A stretch of 64,000 nt of DNA. Source: Micrococcales bacterium 73-13. GTDB taxonomy: Bacteria; Actinomycetota; Actinomycetes; Actinomycetales; Microbacteriaceae. The position numbers and the translations under genes were made by a program. Shown in pieces: positions 1 through 8,972 of the stretch. The stretch is taken from NCBI GenBank assembly GCA_001898855.1, contig MKVN01000008.1, positions 33,285-97,284 on the forward strand. Reading direction: 5' to 3'. The first letter of the stretch is position 1. Every line of letters begins with the position of its first letter. The notes under the pieces are model-generated. The model saw only the letters and a list, made by a program, of their open reading frames with translations, was not told the origin of the DNA and ran no database searches.

Positions 1-1
1 C

Positions 2-1612
2 CGCGCCGACGTCCTCGCCTGGATCGGTCCGGCCTCGTACAACGAGGTCGTCTTCCAGGACGCCGACGGCCAGGCCTGCACGCCCGACCCGCAGCAGCCC
101 GAGCTCTGCGCGCTCGCGTCCGTGGCGCACCGCGGCACCGAGAGCACGGTGCCCGATCCGTACGGCGCCGACATCTGGGTCGAGGACTTCCGGGATCACG
201 GCTCGCTCGCGATGACCGAGACCTTCCCCGCGGACATGACCTACGTCCTCGCCTCGGACGGCAGCGAGCCGGCGCCGAGCGCGATCGCGATCGCCTGGCC
301 GACGCCCCCGGCCGCCTCGCGGGACATCGCCGCGTGGCTCATCATCGGCGGGGCGACGATCGGCGTGATCGGCCTCGTCCTGCTGCTGACCGCCATCCAC
401 CGCATGCGCAACCGCGGCGGCCCCCGCCGGCGCATGCCGAAGGTGCCGAAGCGGCCCACCATCAAGAGCGTCCGATCCCCCCGGGCGGCCGAGCGCGCCG
501 GCGCCGGCGTCGCCTTCGTCGCGCTCGCGATCGTCGCGCTCACGGCCGGCGGCACCGCCGCGACCGCGGAGCCGACGCCGCAGCCGACGCCGAGTCCCGG
601 GACCGGCGAGGCCGCTCGGGCGATCCCCGCGCTCGACGCACGGCAGATCCGCCGCGTCGTCGACCGGGTCACCACGACGATCGCCTCGGCGGACGAGGCG
701 AACGACGCGACGCTCGTCGCGACCCGCGTGACGGGCCCCGCGCTCGAGCTCAAGCTCGCGGATTACGCACTGCGCAGCAAGGACGCCGCCCAGGAGCCCG
801 CCTCGCCGGTCATCCCGCAGGACGGCGAGCTCGCGCTCAGCCTGCCGCAGCAGGTGCCGACCGACTCCGACGCCTGGCCGCGGCGGCTCTTCGTCGTCGT
901 CGCCCAGCCGCAGGCGCTCGAGGGGAACGCGCCGACCTCGACCCCCACCCCCTCCCCGTCCGGGACGGCGGACCCCGCCCATCCGAGCGTGCTGCCGCCG
1001 GTGGCGATGCTGCTCACCCAGGAGGACCCGAGGGCCCCCTACCAGGTCGCCTACCTGGTGGCGCTCCAGGCGGACATCCCGGAGGTCCCGGCCGCCGAGG
1101 ACGGCGCCGCGCCGATGCCGCCGGAGAGCCCCCTCGTCTCCTTCCCGCTCACGGGCGTCGCGTCCGCCTACGCGGACATCCTCGTCAACGACGCGAAGAG
1201 CACGAGCTACCCGAACTTCGACATCGCCTCGGATCGCTTCGTCCTCGGCTGGGGCCTGGCCAAGCAGCAGGAGCAGCAGGCGCAGCAGCAGGGGCAGGAA
1301 TCGCCGAACAACATGGTGTTCTCCACGATCAGCGGGGACGACCCGCTCATCGCGCTCGCGACCACCTCGGGCGGGGCGATCGTCACCGGCACCGTCCGGC
1401 AGACGGTCGACGTCACGCCCGCGGAGAGCGGGGCGAAGGTGATCGGCCAGGGCGACATCCAGCTGCTCAGCGGCGTCGAGCGCAGCGACAAGGGGTACAC
1501 CTCCGTCTACGCGGGCCAGCTGCTGTTCTATGTGCCGCCGCTGGACAGCAAGGACCCGATCGTGGTGCTCGGCTACGCGGGCGGCATCGTCTCCTCGAAG
1601 GAGCGGTCGTGA
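2..1612 (+). CDS. Membrane-anchored protein of unknown function (5' end cut)
   Basis: The frame is open from base 2, so the true start lies upstream of the window; 536 residues are visible. The order is an N-terminal domain with two Cys (about residues 26 and 36), a membrane helix (about 109-132), a basic Arg/Lys/Pro-rich cytoplasmic loop, a second helix (about 166-188), a Pro/Thr-rich linker and a large C-terminal domain. The topology suggests that both large domains lie outside the cell and the basic loop inside. It overlaps the next gene by four bases (GTGA), so the two are probably co-translated. I recognise no enzymatic motif. An internal GTG at 122 is possible as a start, but the upstream frame has the same composition and reads as protein. 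Confidence 0.75.
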   Translation, partial: RADVLAWIGPASYNEVVFQDADGQACTPDPQQPELCALASVAHRGTESTVPDPYGADIWVEDFRDHGSLAMTETFPADMTYVLASDGSEPAPSAIAIAWPTPPAASRDIAAWLIIGGATIGVIGLVLLLTAIHRMRNRGGPRRRMPKVPKRPTIKSVRSPRAAERAGAGVAFVALAIVALTAGGTAATAEPTPQPTPSPGTGEAARAIPALDARQIRRVVDRVTTTIASADEANDATLVATRVTGPALELKLADYALRSKDAAQEPASPVIPQDGELALSLPQQVPTDSDAWPRRLFVVVAQPQALEGNAPTSTPTPSPSGTADPAHPSVLPPVAMLLTQEDPRAPYQVAYLVALQADIPEVPAAEDGAAPMPPESPLVSFPLTGVASAYADILVNDAKSTSYPNFDIASDRFVLGWGLAKQQEQQAQQQGQESPNNMVFSTISGDDPLIALATTSGGAIVTGTVRQTVDVTPAESGAKVIGQGDIQLLSGVERSDKGYTSVYAGQLLFYVPPLDSKDPIVVLGYAGGIVSSKERS

Positions 1613-2442
1613 GCGACCCGGGGACCGCGGCCCTGCGCGGCGCCGTCGACCTCTCCGGCCTGGTGCGCCGGGCGAGCATGCCCGAGGGGGCCCCGATCGA
1701 CCCCGACTCCGGCGCCTTCTCGGCGGACGACGCGAGCTTCGGCCAGGTCGTCGAGCTGTCGCAGCGGGTCCCGGTCATCGTCGAGTTCGTCGACGACCGG
1801 CTGCCCGGCAGCGGCGTCGACGCGGTCATCGCGTCCTACGGCGGCCGGCTCGCGCTCGCCCGCGTCGACGCGCTCGCGAACCCGCAGCTCGTCCAGGCCT
1901 TCCAGGTGCAGCAGGTGCCGCTCGTCGCCGCGGTCATCGCCGGCCGCCCGCTGCCGCTGTTCGCCGGCTCGCTGCCGGAGCCGGAGCTGCGGGACCTGCT
2001 CGAGCAGGTGCTGCAGGTCGCCGCGCAGCAGGGCGTCGCCGGGACCGTCGGCCAGGAGGGACCCGAGGGCGAGCCCGAGCCGGCGCCGCTGCCCCCGCTG
2101 CACCAGACCGCCTACGACGCGATCGAGACGGGCGACTACGCGGCGGCGATCGCCGCCTACGAGCAGGCGATCCGGGAGAACCCGCGCGACGCCGAGGCGG
2201 TCGCCGGCCTCGCGCAGGTGCGTCTGCTCGCGCGGCTCGGCGGGGACGCCGACGAGGCCGACCGGGCGTTCGCGGCCGGGGACCCGGAGACCGCGTTCTC
2301 GCTGCTGCTCGCCGCCTTCGACGCGGGCGACGCCGAGGAGCGCGACCGGGTGCGCACCCGGCTGCTGGAGTACTTCGAGATCCTCGGGGACGACCCGCGG
2401 GTCGGCCCGGCGCGTCGCGCGCTGGCCTCCCGGCTGCTCTGA
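1609..2442 (+). CDS. CnoX/YbbN-like thioredoxin-fold and TPR co-chaperone
   Basis: A 277-residue protein. Residues about 45-140 have a thioredoxin-like pattern (PVIVEFV strand, then the VDALANPQLVQAFQVQQVPL segment ending in the cis-proline region). Residues about 160-277 form Ala-rich helical pairs like TPR repeats (YEQAIRENPRDAEAVAGLAQ). This two-part layout is that of CnoX/YbbN, a holdase that hands clients to GroEL/DnaK. The CxxC redox motif is absent: the position after the EFV strand reads DDRLPGSG. A holdase without redox activity is therefore the likelier role (inference). The GTG start overlaps the stop of the membrane protein gene upstream. Confidence 0.8.
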   Translation: MSDPGTAALRGAVDLSGLVRRASMPEGAPIDPDSGAFSADDASFGQVVELSQRVPVIVEFVDDRLPGSGVDAVIASYGGRLALARVDALANPQLVQAFQVQQVPLVAAVIAGRPLPLFAGSLPEPELRDLLEQVLQVAAQQGVAGTVGQEGPEGEPEPAPLPPLHQTAYDAIETGDYAAAIAAYEQAIRENPRDAEAVAGLAQVRLLARLGGDADEADRAFAAGDPETAFSLLLAAFDAGDAEERDRVRTRLLEYFEILGDDPRVGPARRALASRLL

Positions 2443-2476
2443 CCCGTCCGGGATCCCGGCGGCCGCCCGAACCGCG

Positions 2477-4357
2477 TCAGGCGGGAGCGAACCAGACGGC
2501 GCTGAGCGCCGGCAGGTGGACCACGGCGGAGGCCGGCCGGCCGAAGTGCTCGCCGGCGTCCGCCTCCACCGCGCCGAGGTTGCCGGCGCCCGCGCCGCCG
2601 AACTCGCGCGCGTCCGTGTTGAGCAGCTCGAGCCATCGCCCGCCGCTCGGCAGCGCGAGCCGGTAGTCGATCCCGATCCCGGAGAAGTTGAATGCGGCGG
2701 CGACCGGCCGGCCGGCCGGGGAGCGGCGCAGGAAGGCGATGACGTTCTGCGCGGCGTCCCGCTCGTCGATCCAGGCGAACCCGGCGGGGTCGTCGTCGAG
2801 CTCCCAGAGCGCCTCGTGCTCGCGGTAGCAGCGGTTCAGCTCGCGCACCAGCTGCCGCACGCCGGCGTGCTCCGGGTGGTCGGCGAGCCACCACTCGAGC
2901 CCGTGCTCGTCGCTCCACTCGGAGGACTGGCCGAACTCGCCGCCCATGAACAGCAGCGGCCTGCCCGGGTGCGCCCACTGCAGCGCGAGGCAGGCGCGGA
3001 GGTTCGCGAACTGCTCCGGCCGCGTCCCGGGCATCTTCGTCAGCAGCGACCCCTTGCCGTGCACGACCTCGTCGTGGCTGAGCGGCAGCAGGTAGCGCTC
3101 CGAGTAGGCGTACTGCATCGCGAAGGTCAGCTCGTCGTGGTGGTAGGCGCGATGCACCGGCTCCTGGCGCAGGTACTCGAGCGTGTCGTGCATCCAGCCC
3201 ATGTTCCACTTCAGGTCGAAGCCGAGGCCGCCCTCCTCGGTCGGCGCGGTGACCCCCGGCCACGCCGTCGACTCCTCGGCGATCAGCACGACGCCGGGCG
3301 CGCGCCGGTGCGCCGTCGCGGTGACCTCCTGCAGCAGGCCGATCGCCTCCAGGTGCTCCCGCCCGCCGTGGCGGTTCGGCCGCCACTGCCCGGGCTGCCG
3401 GGAGTAGTCGAGGTAGAGCATCGAGGCGACGGCGTCGACCCGAAGCCCGTCGACGTGGAACTCCTCGAGCCAGTACAGCGCGTTCGCGACGAGGAAGTTG
3501 CGGACCTCGGGCCGGCCGAAGTCGAAGACGTAGGTGCCCCAGTCCGGATGCTCGCCGAGCAGCGGGTCCGCGTGCTCGTACAGCGGCGTGCCGTCGAATC
3601 GGGCGAGCGCCCAGTCGTCCTTCGGGAAGTGCGCCGGCACCCAGTCCAGGATCACGCCGATGCCGGCCCGGTGCAGCGTGTCGATCAGCGCGCGGAAGTC
3701 GTCCGGCCGGCCGAAGCGGGCGGTCGGCGCGTAGTAGCCGGTCACCTGGTAGCCCCAGGAGGGGCCGTACGGGTGCTCCATCACGGGCAGGAGCTCGACG
3801 TGCGTGAAGCCGAGCTCCGTGACGTAGGCGACGAGCTCCTCGCCGATCCGCCGGTAGTCGAGGCCGGGCAGCCACGAGCCGAGATGCACCTCGTAGACGC
3901 TCATCGGGCCGGTGCGCGCGTCGGCGGCCGCGCGTCGCGCGATCCAGTCCGCGTCGCCCCACTCGTAGTCGTCCGCCTCGATGCGGGAGGCGGTGCGCGG
4001 CGGCGTCTCGGTCCAGCGGGCGAGCGGGTCGACGTGCAGCGCCCAGGCGCCGTCCGGCCTCCGGATCGCGAACTTGTACCGCTCCCCGTGCCCGACGCCG
4101 GGGACGAAGCCCTCCCAGACGCCGCCGCCGATCGGGTGCAGCTCGGGGCCGTCCTCCGGCACCCAGCTCCACCGGTCGCCGGCGAGCCGCACCTCGGCCG
4201 CGTTCGGCGCCCACACCGCGAACCAGGTCCCCGGCTCGCCGTCGCGGGAGCCCGCGTGCGCGCCCAGCGCCTCCCACAGCCGCTCATGCCGGCCCTCGGC
4301 GATCAGGTGCAGGTCGATCTCGCCGAGCCCGCCGGTGCGCCCCGTCCCGCGGCTCAT
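2477..4357 (-). CDS. glgB: 1,4-alpha-glucan branching enzyme
   Basis: A 626-residue GH13 enzyme that forms alpha-1,6 branches in glycogen-like glucan. It has an N-terminal CBM48-type domain (about 35-120), a catalytic barrel and a C-terminal beta domain. Visible active-site residues are the nucleophile D308 (GLRVDAV), the acid E361 (LIAEEST) and D429 in [12 protein letters not shown]. It is about 100 residues shorter than the usual roughly 730; the missing part corresponds to the extra N1 domain found in E. coli and mycobacterial GlgB. Its ATG overlaps the glgE stop (ATGA), so GlgE, which lengthens chains, and GlgB, which branches them, are probably made together. Confidence 0.97.
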   Translation of the reverse strand: MSRGTGRTGGLGEIDLHLIAEGRHERLWEALGAHAGSRDGEPGTWFAVWAPNAAEVRLAGDRWSWVPEDGPELHPIGGGVWEGFVPGVGHGERYKFAIRRPDGAWALHVDPLARWTETPPRTASRIEADDYEWGDADWIARRAAADARTGPMSVYEVHLGSWLPGLDYRRIGEELVAYVTELGFTHVELLPVMEHPYGPSWGYQVTGYYAPTARFGRPDDFRALIDTLHRAGIGVILDWVPAHFPKDDWALARFDGTPLYEHADPLLGEHPDWGTYVFDFGRPEVRNFLVANALYWLEEFHVDGLRVDAVASMLYLDYSRQPGQWRPNRHGGREHLEAIGLLQEVTATAHRRAPGVVLIAEESTAWPGVTAPTEEGGLGFDLKWNMGWMHDTLEYLRQEPVHRAYHHDELTFAMQYAYSERYLLPLSHDEVVHGKGSLLTKMPGTRPEQFANLRACLALQWAHPGRPLLFMGGEFGQSSEWSDEHGLEWWLADHPEHAGVRQLVRELNRCYREHEALWELDDDPAGFAWIDERDAAQNVIAFLRRSPAGRPVAAAFNFSGIGIDYRLALPSGGRWLELLNTDAREFGGAGAGNLGAVEADAGEHFGRPASAVVHLPALSAVWFAPA

Positions 4358-6339
4358 CGCGTCGCCGTCGCGTAGTCGATCGCGAGGACGTGGACCGGCT
4401 GCACCCGCGAGTCGAGCCGCACCCAGTTCCGGCGGCCCCAGCGCCAGCGCGCGCCGGTCAGCAGCTCGACGACGTCGAAGGCGGCGTCCGGGTCGAGGCC
4501 GAGGCGCTCGAGGTCGAGGTGGACGTCCGTCTCCCGCACCGAGTGCGGGTCGAGGTTGGCGACGACGACGACGCCGTCCGGCGACCCGGTCCCGGTGAAC
4601 CGCGCGTCGAGGTGCTTGGAGGTGACGAGCACGTCGTCGGAGTCCGACCAGTGCACGGCGAGGTTGCGCAGCTGGCGCAGCGCCGGGTGCGCCGCGCGGA
4701 TCTCGTTGAGCCGTGCGAGGTACGGGGCGAGCGAGCGGCCCTCGCGCTCGGCGCCGGCCCAGTCGCGCGGGCGGTACTCGTACTTCTCGTTCTCGGCGTT
4801 CTCCTCGCTGCCCGGCCGCGCGACGTTCTCGACCAGCTCGTAGCCGGCGTAGACGCCCCAGCTCGGCGAGCTCGTCGCGGCGAGCACCGCCCGGACCTGG
4901 TACGCGGCGCGGCCGCCGAGCTGGAGGTACTCGGTGAGGATGTCCGGGGTGTTCACGAACAGGTTGGGGCGCAGCCACGCGCTCGTCTCGTGGGAGATCG
5001 AGGCGAGGAACTCCTCGAGCTCGGCCTTCGTGTTCCGCCAGGTGAAGTACGTGTAGGACTGCTGGAACCCGGCGGCGGCGAGCGCCTGGAGCATCGGCGG
5101 CCGGGTGAAGGCCTCGGCGAGGAACACGATCTCCGGGTGGCGCTCGCGGAAGTCGGCCATCAGCCGCTCCCAGAACGCCAGGGGCTTGGTGTGCGGGTTG
5201 TCGACGCGGAAGATCGTCACCCCCTGGGCGATCCAGTGCTCGAGCACCCGGACCACCTCGGCGAACAGCCCGTCCGGGTCGGCGTCGAACTCCAGGGGGT
5301 AGATGTCCTGGTACCGCTTCGGCGGGTTCTCGGCGTAGGCGATCGTCCCGTCCGGCCGGTGCGAGAACCACTCCGGGTGCTCCTGGACCCACGGGTGGTC
5401 GGGAGAGGCCTGCAGCGCCAGGTCGAGGGCGACCTCCATGCCGAGCGCGGCCGCCTTGCGCACGAACGCGCGGAAGTCGGCCGGGGTGCCGAGATCGGGG
5501 TGGATCGCGTCGTGCCCGCCGCGGCTGCCATCGGAGAGGAAGCCGCCGACCGCCCATGGGCTGCCGGGCTCGCCGGGCTGCGCCGTCGGCGAGTTGTCGC
5601 GCCCCTTGCGGTGCTGCACGCCGATCGGGTGGATCGGCGGGAGGTAGACGACGTCGAAGCCCATCGCCGCGACGCCCGGCAGCCGCTGCGCCGCGGTCCG
5701 GAAGGTGCCGCTCGTCCAGCCGCCGTCCTTCCTCCGTCGCGCGCCCTCGGAGCGGGGGAAGAGCTCGTACCACTGGCCGACGCCGGCCCGCTCCCGCTCG
5801 ACGACGAGCTCGTGCGACTCGGACTCGGTGGTCAGCGAGCGGATCGGGTCCCGCTCGATCGCCTGGGCGAGCCGCGGCGCCCGTGCGGCGGCGATCCGGT
5901 CCGCGGGGTCCAGGGCGGCGTCGCGCAGCACCGCCGCCGCGTCGCGGAAGAGCTTCAGCCGTCGGCGCCGCTCGAGCAGCTCGGCGCCCATCGCGAGCGT
6001 CAGCTCGACGTCCTGCCCCGCTGCGACCTTGATCGCGGCGTCGCGCAGCCAGGTCGCCCAGTCGTCGGCCCAGGCGCGGACCCGGAACGACCAGGAGCCC
6101 GTCGCATCGGGCATCGCCTGCGCCTCCCACAGGTCGGTGCCCTCCCCGACGAGCCGCATCCGGTGCGCGGTCGACGTCTCGTCCGGGGCGGTCAGCAGCA
6201 GCTCGGCGCCGAGCCGCCCGTGACCCTCGCGGAAGACCGTCGCCCGGAACGGCACCACCTCCCCGACCCACGCCTTCGCCGGCCAGCGGCCCTCGGGCTC
6301 GACCGGTCCGACGAAGCGGATGGGGATGCGGCCGATCAC
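4354..6339 (-). CDS. glgE: Alpha-1,4-glucan:maltose-1-phosphate maltosyltransferase
   Basis: A 661-residue GH13_3 enzyme that transfers maltose from maltose-1-phosphate to the end of an alpha-glucan. It has an N-terminal beta domain (1-100), a helical S-type domain (100-180) and the catalytic barrel. The nucleophile is D380 ([11 protein letters not shown]) and the acid is E409 ([11 protein letters not shown]), matching the conserved GlgE pattern. The start is GTG 6339, six bases after a TACCGT -10 box. Maltokinase, TreS and GlgM, which would supply maltose-1-phosphate, are not in the window. The gene is divergent from glgP, which degrades the product. Confidence 0.96.
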   Translation of the reverse strand: MIGRIPIRFVGPVEPEGRWPAKAWVGEVVPFRATVFREGHGRLGAELLLTAPDETSTAHRMRLVGEGTDLWEAQAMPDATGSWSFRVRAWADDWATWLRDAAIKVAAGQDVELTLAMGAELLERRRRLKLFRDAAAVLRDAALDPADRIAAARAPRLAQAIERDPIRSLTTESESHELVVERERAGVGQWYELFPRSEGARRRKDGGWTSGTFRTAAQRLPGVAAMGFDVVYLPPIHPIGVQHRKGRDNSPTAQPGEPGSPWAVGGFLSDGSRGGHDAIHPDLGTPADFRAFVRKAAALGMEVALDLALQASPDHPWVQEHPEWFSHRPDGTIAYAENPPKRYQDIYPLEFDADPDGLFAEVVRVLEHWIAQGVTIFRVDNPHTKPLAFWERLMADFRERHPEIVFLAEAFTRPPMLQALAAAGFQQSYTYFTWRNTKAELEEFLASISHETSAWLRPNLFVNTPDILTEYLQLGGRAAYQVRAVLAATSSPSWGVYAGYELVENVARPGSEENAENEKYEYRPRDWAGAEREGRSLAPYLARLNEIRAAHPALRQLRNLAVHWSDSDDVLVTSKHLDARFTGTGSPDGVVVVANLDPHSVRETDVHLDLERLGLDPDAAFDVVELLTGARWRWGRRNWVRLDSRVQPVHVLAIDYATATR

Positions 6340-6345
6340 GTCTTC

Positions 6346-6351
6346 ACGGTA
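6346..6351 (-). promoter_or_regulatory. -10 box of glgE (leaderless type)
   Basis: TACCGT on the minus strand, six bases before GTG 6339, with no Shine-Dalgarno. This implies that transcription begins at or next to the start codon. Confidence 0.6.
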
Positions 6352-6365
6352 CTCCCCGTAACTTC

Positions 6366-6381
6366 GCCGTCACGTGACGGC
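6366..6381. promoter_or_regulatory. 16-bp perfect palindrome between glgE and glgP, candidate operator
   Basis: GCCGTCACGTGACGGC is a perfect dyad with a CACGTG core. It sits directly upstream of the glgP -10 box (6384-6389) and 14 bases upstream of the glgE -10 box, so one bound dimer would cover the upstream promoter region of both divergent genes. The binding protein is unknown. Confidence 0.6.
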
Positions 6382-6383
6382 CG

Positions 6384-6389
6384 TAGGCT
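6384..6389 (+). promoter_or_regulatory. -10 box of glgP (leaderless type)
   Basis: TAGGCT followed by seven bases and GTG 6397. There is no ribosome-binding site, as at many genes in this window. Confidence 0.65.
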
Positions 6390-6396
6390 CGGGCGG

Positions 6397-8949
6397 GTGA
6401 AAGCCATCCGCCGGTTCACCGTCCGCGCCGTGCTGCCGCCGGAGCTCGGCGCGCTCGAGGCGCTCGCGTCGAACCTGCGCTGGTCGTGGCACCCGCCGAC
6501 GCGGCGGCTGTTCAAGTCGATCGACCCGCTGCTGTGGGCGCGCACCGGCACCGACCCGATCGCCCTGCTCGGCGCGGTCGCGCCGGAGCGGCTGCGCGAG
6601 CTCGCGGCCGACGAGGCGTTCGTGGGACGGGCGGACGCGCTCCTGGCGGAGCTGCGCGAGTACCTCACGGAGCCGCGCTGGTACCAGGGCCTGGCGGGCG
6701 CGCCGGCCTCGATCGGCTACTTCTCGCCGGAGTTCGGGATCGCCGCGGCGCTGCCGCAGTACTCCGGGGGGCTCGGCATCCTCGCGGGCGACCACCTGAA
6801 GGCGGCGAGCGACCTCGGGCTGCCGATCATCGGGGTCGGCCTGTTCTACGCCGCCGGATACTTCCGGCAGTCGGTCTCGCAGGACGGCTGGCAGCAGGAG
6901 AGCTACCCGGTGCTCGACCCGGACGGCATGCCGCTGACGCTGCTGCGCGAGGCCGACGGCGGCGCGGTCCGGGTCGCGCTCGCGCTGCCGGAGGGCCGCA
7001 CCCTGCGGGCGCGGGTGTGGATCGCCGACGTCGGGCGCGCCAGGCTGCTGCTGCTCGACGCGAACGTGCCGGAGAACGACGAGTCGCTGCGCGGCGTCAC
7101 CGACCGGCTGTACGGCGGGGCGGGGGAGCACCGTCTGCTGCAGGAGCTGCTGCTCGGGATCGGCGGCGTGCGGGCGCTGAAGGCCTACTGCGGTCTCTCC
7201 GGGACGGCGTTCCCCGAGGTGTTCCACACCAACGAGGGCCACGCCGGCTTCCTCGGGCTGGAGCGGATCTCGGACTGGATCGGCGAGGGGCTCGACTTCC
7301 GGGCGGCGCTCGAGGTCACCCGGGCGGCGACCGTGTTCACGACGCACACGCCGGTGCCGGCCGGGATCGACCGCTTCGAGGCGAGCCTCGTGCGGCGCTA
7401 CCTCTCGGCGGGGCTGCTGCCGGGCGTGGCGGTCGACGACGCGCTCGCGCTCGGCGCCGAGGACTATCCGGGCGGTGATCCGACGACGTTCAACATGGCG
7501 GTGATGGGCCTGCGGCTCGCCCAGCGCGCGAACGGCGTCTCGCGGCTGCACGGCGAGGTCTCGCGTCGGATGTTCGGCGCGCTGTGGCCCGGCTTCGACG
7601 CCGAGGAGGTGCCGATCACCTCGATCACGAACGGCGTGCACGCGGCGACCTGGACCGACGTGCGCGTCGTCGACCTCGCCCGGGAGGCCTTCGGCAGCGC
7701 CGACACCTCCTCCGTCGACTGGTGGTCGCCCGCGCTCACCGACGAGGCGCTGTGGCGGGTGCGCGGGGAGCTGCGCACCGAGCTCGTCGCCGACGCCCGC
7801 GGGCGGCTGCGCGAGCAGTGGGCGCAGCAGCACGGCGAGGCCGCGGTCCCGGACTGGCTCGCCGGCGTGCTCGACCCCGAGGTGCTCACGATCGGCTTCG
7901 CCCGCCGGGTGCCGACCTACAAGCGGCTGACGCTGATGCTCACCGACCGGGCGCGGCTGAAGGCGATCCTCACCGATCCGCAGCGGCCGGTGCAGATCGT
8001 CGTCGCGGGGAAGTCGCACCCGGCCGACGACGGCGGGAAGCGGCTCATCCAGGAGCTCATCGAGTTCGCCGCCGACCCGGAGGTCCGCCACCGCATCGCG
8101 TTCCTGCCGAACTACGACATCGGGATGGCGCGGCAGCTCTACCCGGGCACCGACGTCTGGCTCAACAACCCGCTGCGCCCGCTCGAGGCCTGCGGCACCT
8201 CGGGGATGAAGGCCGCGCTGAACGGCTCGCTCAACTGCTCGATCCTCGACGGCTGGTGGGCCGAGTGCTACGACGGCGAGAACGGCTGGGCGATCCCGTC
8301 GGCCCTCGCCGCGGGGGACGCGGCCGAGCGCGACGCGCTGGAGGCGGCGAGCCTCTACGACCTCATCGAGCATCAGATCGCGGCGGCGTTCTACGACCGC
8401 GACGAGTCGGGCGTGCCGCGGCGCTGGGTGCGGACCATCCGGCACAGCCTCGCGGGGCTGTCCGGCGTGCTGTCGGCCGAGCGGATGGTGACCGAGTACG
8501 TGGAGCGGCTCTACGCCCCTGCCGCGCTCGCCTATCGCGCCGTGACGGCCGACGGGGCCCAGCCGGCGCGCGACCTCGCCGTGTGGAAGGCGCGGGTCGC
8601 CGCGGCCTGGCCGGGCGTCGTCGTGCTGCACGTCGAGTCCGGCGGCGTCGACGCGGTGCCGACCGTGGGGGAGACGCTCGGCGTGCGCGCCCGGATCGCG
8701 CTCGCCGGGCTCGCGCCGGACGACGTCGAGGTCGAGGTCGTGCACGGCCACGCCGGCGACGGGGATCGGATCCGCGACCCGGAGCGGCAGGCGCTCGAGC
8801 TCGAGTCGGTCGCCGACGGCGTCGCGCTGTACCGCGGGACGGTCGTGCTCGACGCGCCCGGCTCGTTCGGCTACACCGTCCGCGTCACCCCGAGCCATCC
8901 GCTGCTGACCGCCCCCGCCGAGCTCCCGCTCGTCGCGCTCGCGTCCTGA
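6397..8949 (+). CDS. glgP: Alpha-glucan (glycogen/maltodextrin) phosphorylase
   Basis: An 850-residue GT35 phosphorylase of the shorter actinobacterial/archaeal type. It begins with the DUF3417 domain (LRWSWHPPTRRLF near residue 30) and continues with the PLP-dependent catalytic region. The PLP lysine is K605 in ACGTSGMKAALNGS, and the substrate region FHTNEGHAGF is intact. It releases glucose-1-phosphate from the glucan built by GlgE/GlgB on the opposite strand. The frame stays open far upstream, but GTG 6397 is chosen because it follows the -10 box by seven bases and begins the family N-terminus (VKAIRRFTVR). The stop lies inside a hairpin shared with the convergent ABC gene. Confidence 0.95.
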   Translation: MKAIRRFTVRAVLPPELGALEALASNLRWSWHPPTRRLFKSIDPLLWARTGTDPIALLGAVAPERLRELAADEAFVGRADALLAELREYLTEPRWYQGLAGAPASIGYFSPEFGIAAALPQYSGGLGILAGDHLKAASDLGLPIIGVGLFYAAGYFRQSVSQDGWQQESYPVLDPDGMPLTLLREADGGAVRVALALPEGRTLRARVWIADVGRARLLLLDANVPENDESLRGVTDRLYGGAGEHRLLQELLLGIGGVRALKAYCGLSGTAFPEVFHTNEGHAGFLGLERISDWIGEGLDFRAALEVTRAATVFTTHTPVPAGIDRFEASLVRRYLSAGLLPGVAVDDALALGAEDYPGGDPTTFNMAVMGLRLAQRANGVSRLHGEVSRRMFGALWPGFDAEEVPITSITNGVHAATWTDVRVVDLAREAFGSADTSSVDWWSPALTDEALWRVRGELRTELVADARGRLREQWAQQHGEAAVPDWLAGVLDPEVLTIGFARRVPTYKRLTLMLTDRARLKAILTDPQRPVQIVVAGKSHPADDGGKRLIQELIEFAADPEVRHRIAFLPNYDIGMARQLYPGTDVWLNNPLRPLEACGTSGMKAALNGSLNCSILDGWWAECYDGENGWAIPSALAAGDAAERDALEAASLYDLIEHQIAAAFYDRDESGVPRRWVRTIRHSLAGLSGVLSAERMVTEYVERLYAPAALAYRAVTADGAQPARDLAVWKARVAAAWPGVVVLHVESGGVDAVPTVGETLGVRARIALAGLAPDDVEVEVVHGHAGDGDRIRDPERQALELESVADGVALYRGTVVLDAPGSFGYTVRVTPSHPLLTAPAELPLVALAS

Positions 8950-8972
8950 CGCCGGCCCGCCGGGGCGTCAGG
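8945..8972. terminator. Bidirectional hairpin containing both convergent stop codons
   Basis: CCTGACGCC (8945-8953) pairs perfectly with GGCGTCAGG (8964-8972) around a 10-base loop. The glgP TGA (8947-8949) lies in one arm and the stop of the convergent ATPase gene (8968-8970) in the other. No T-run follows, as is usual in high-GC actinobacteria. Confidence 0.65.

Noticed and set aside
2448-2459. CCGGGATCCCGG palindrome between the CnoX-like gene and glgB as a terminator
   Set aside because: Only a 4-bp stem can form once a loop is allowed, too weak to call at this base composition.
4358-6271. Open frame upstream of glgB that could suggest a giant branching-enzyme fusion
   Set aside because: It is an out-of-frame reading of glgE. 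The glgB start overlaps the glgE stop as a normal ATGA junction.
4390-6396. Continuous open frame upstream of glgP that would add about 670 residues
   Set aside because: It is antisense to glgE, which has a complete active site, and the phosphorylase family N-terminus begins at 6397.
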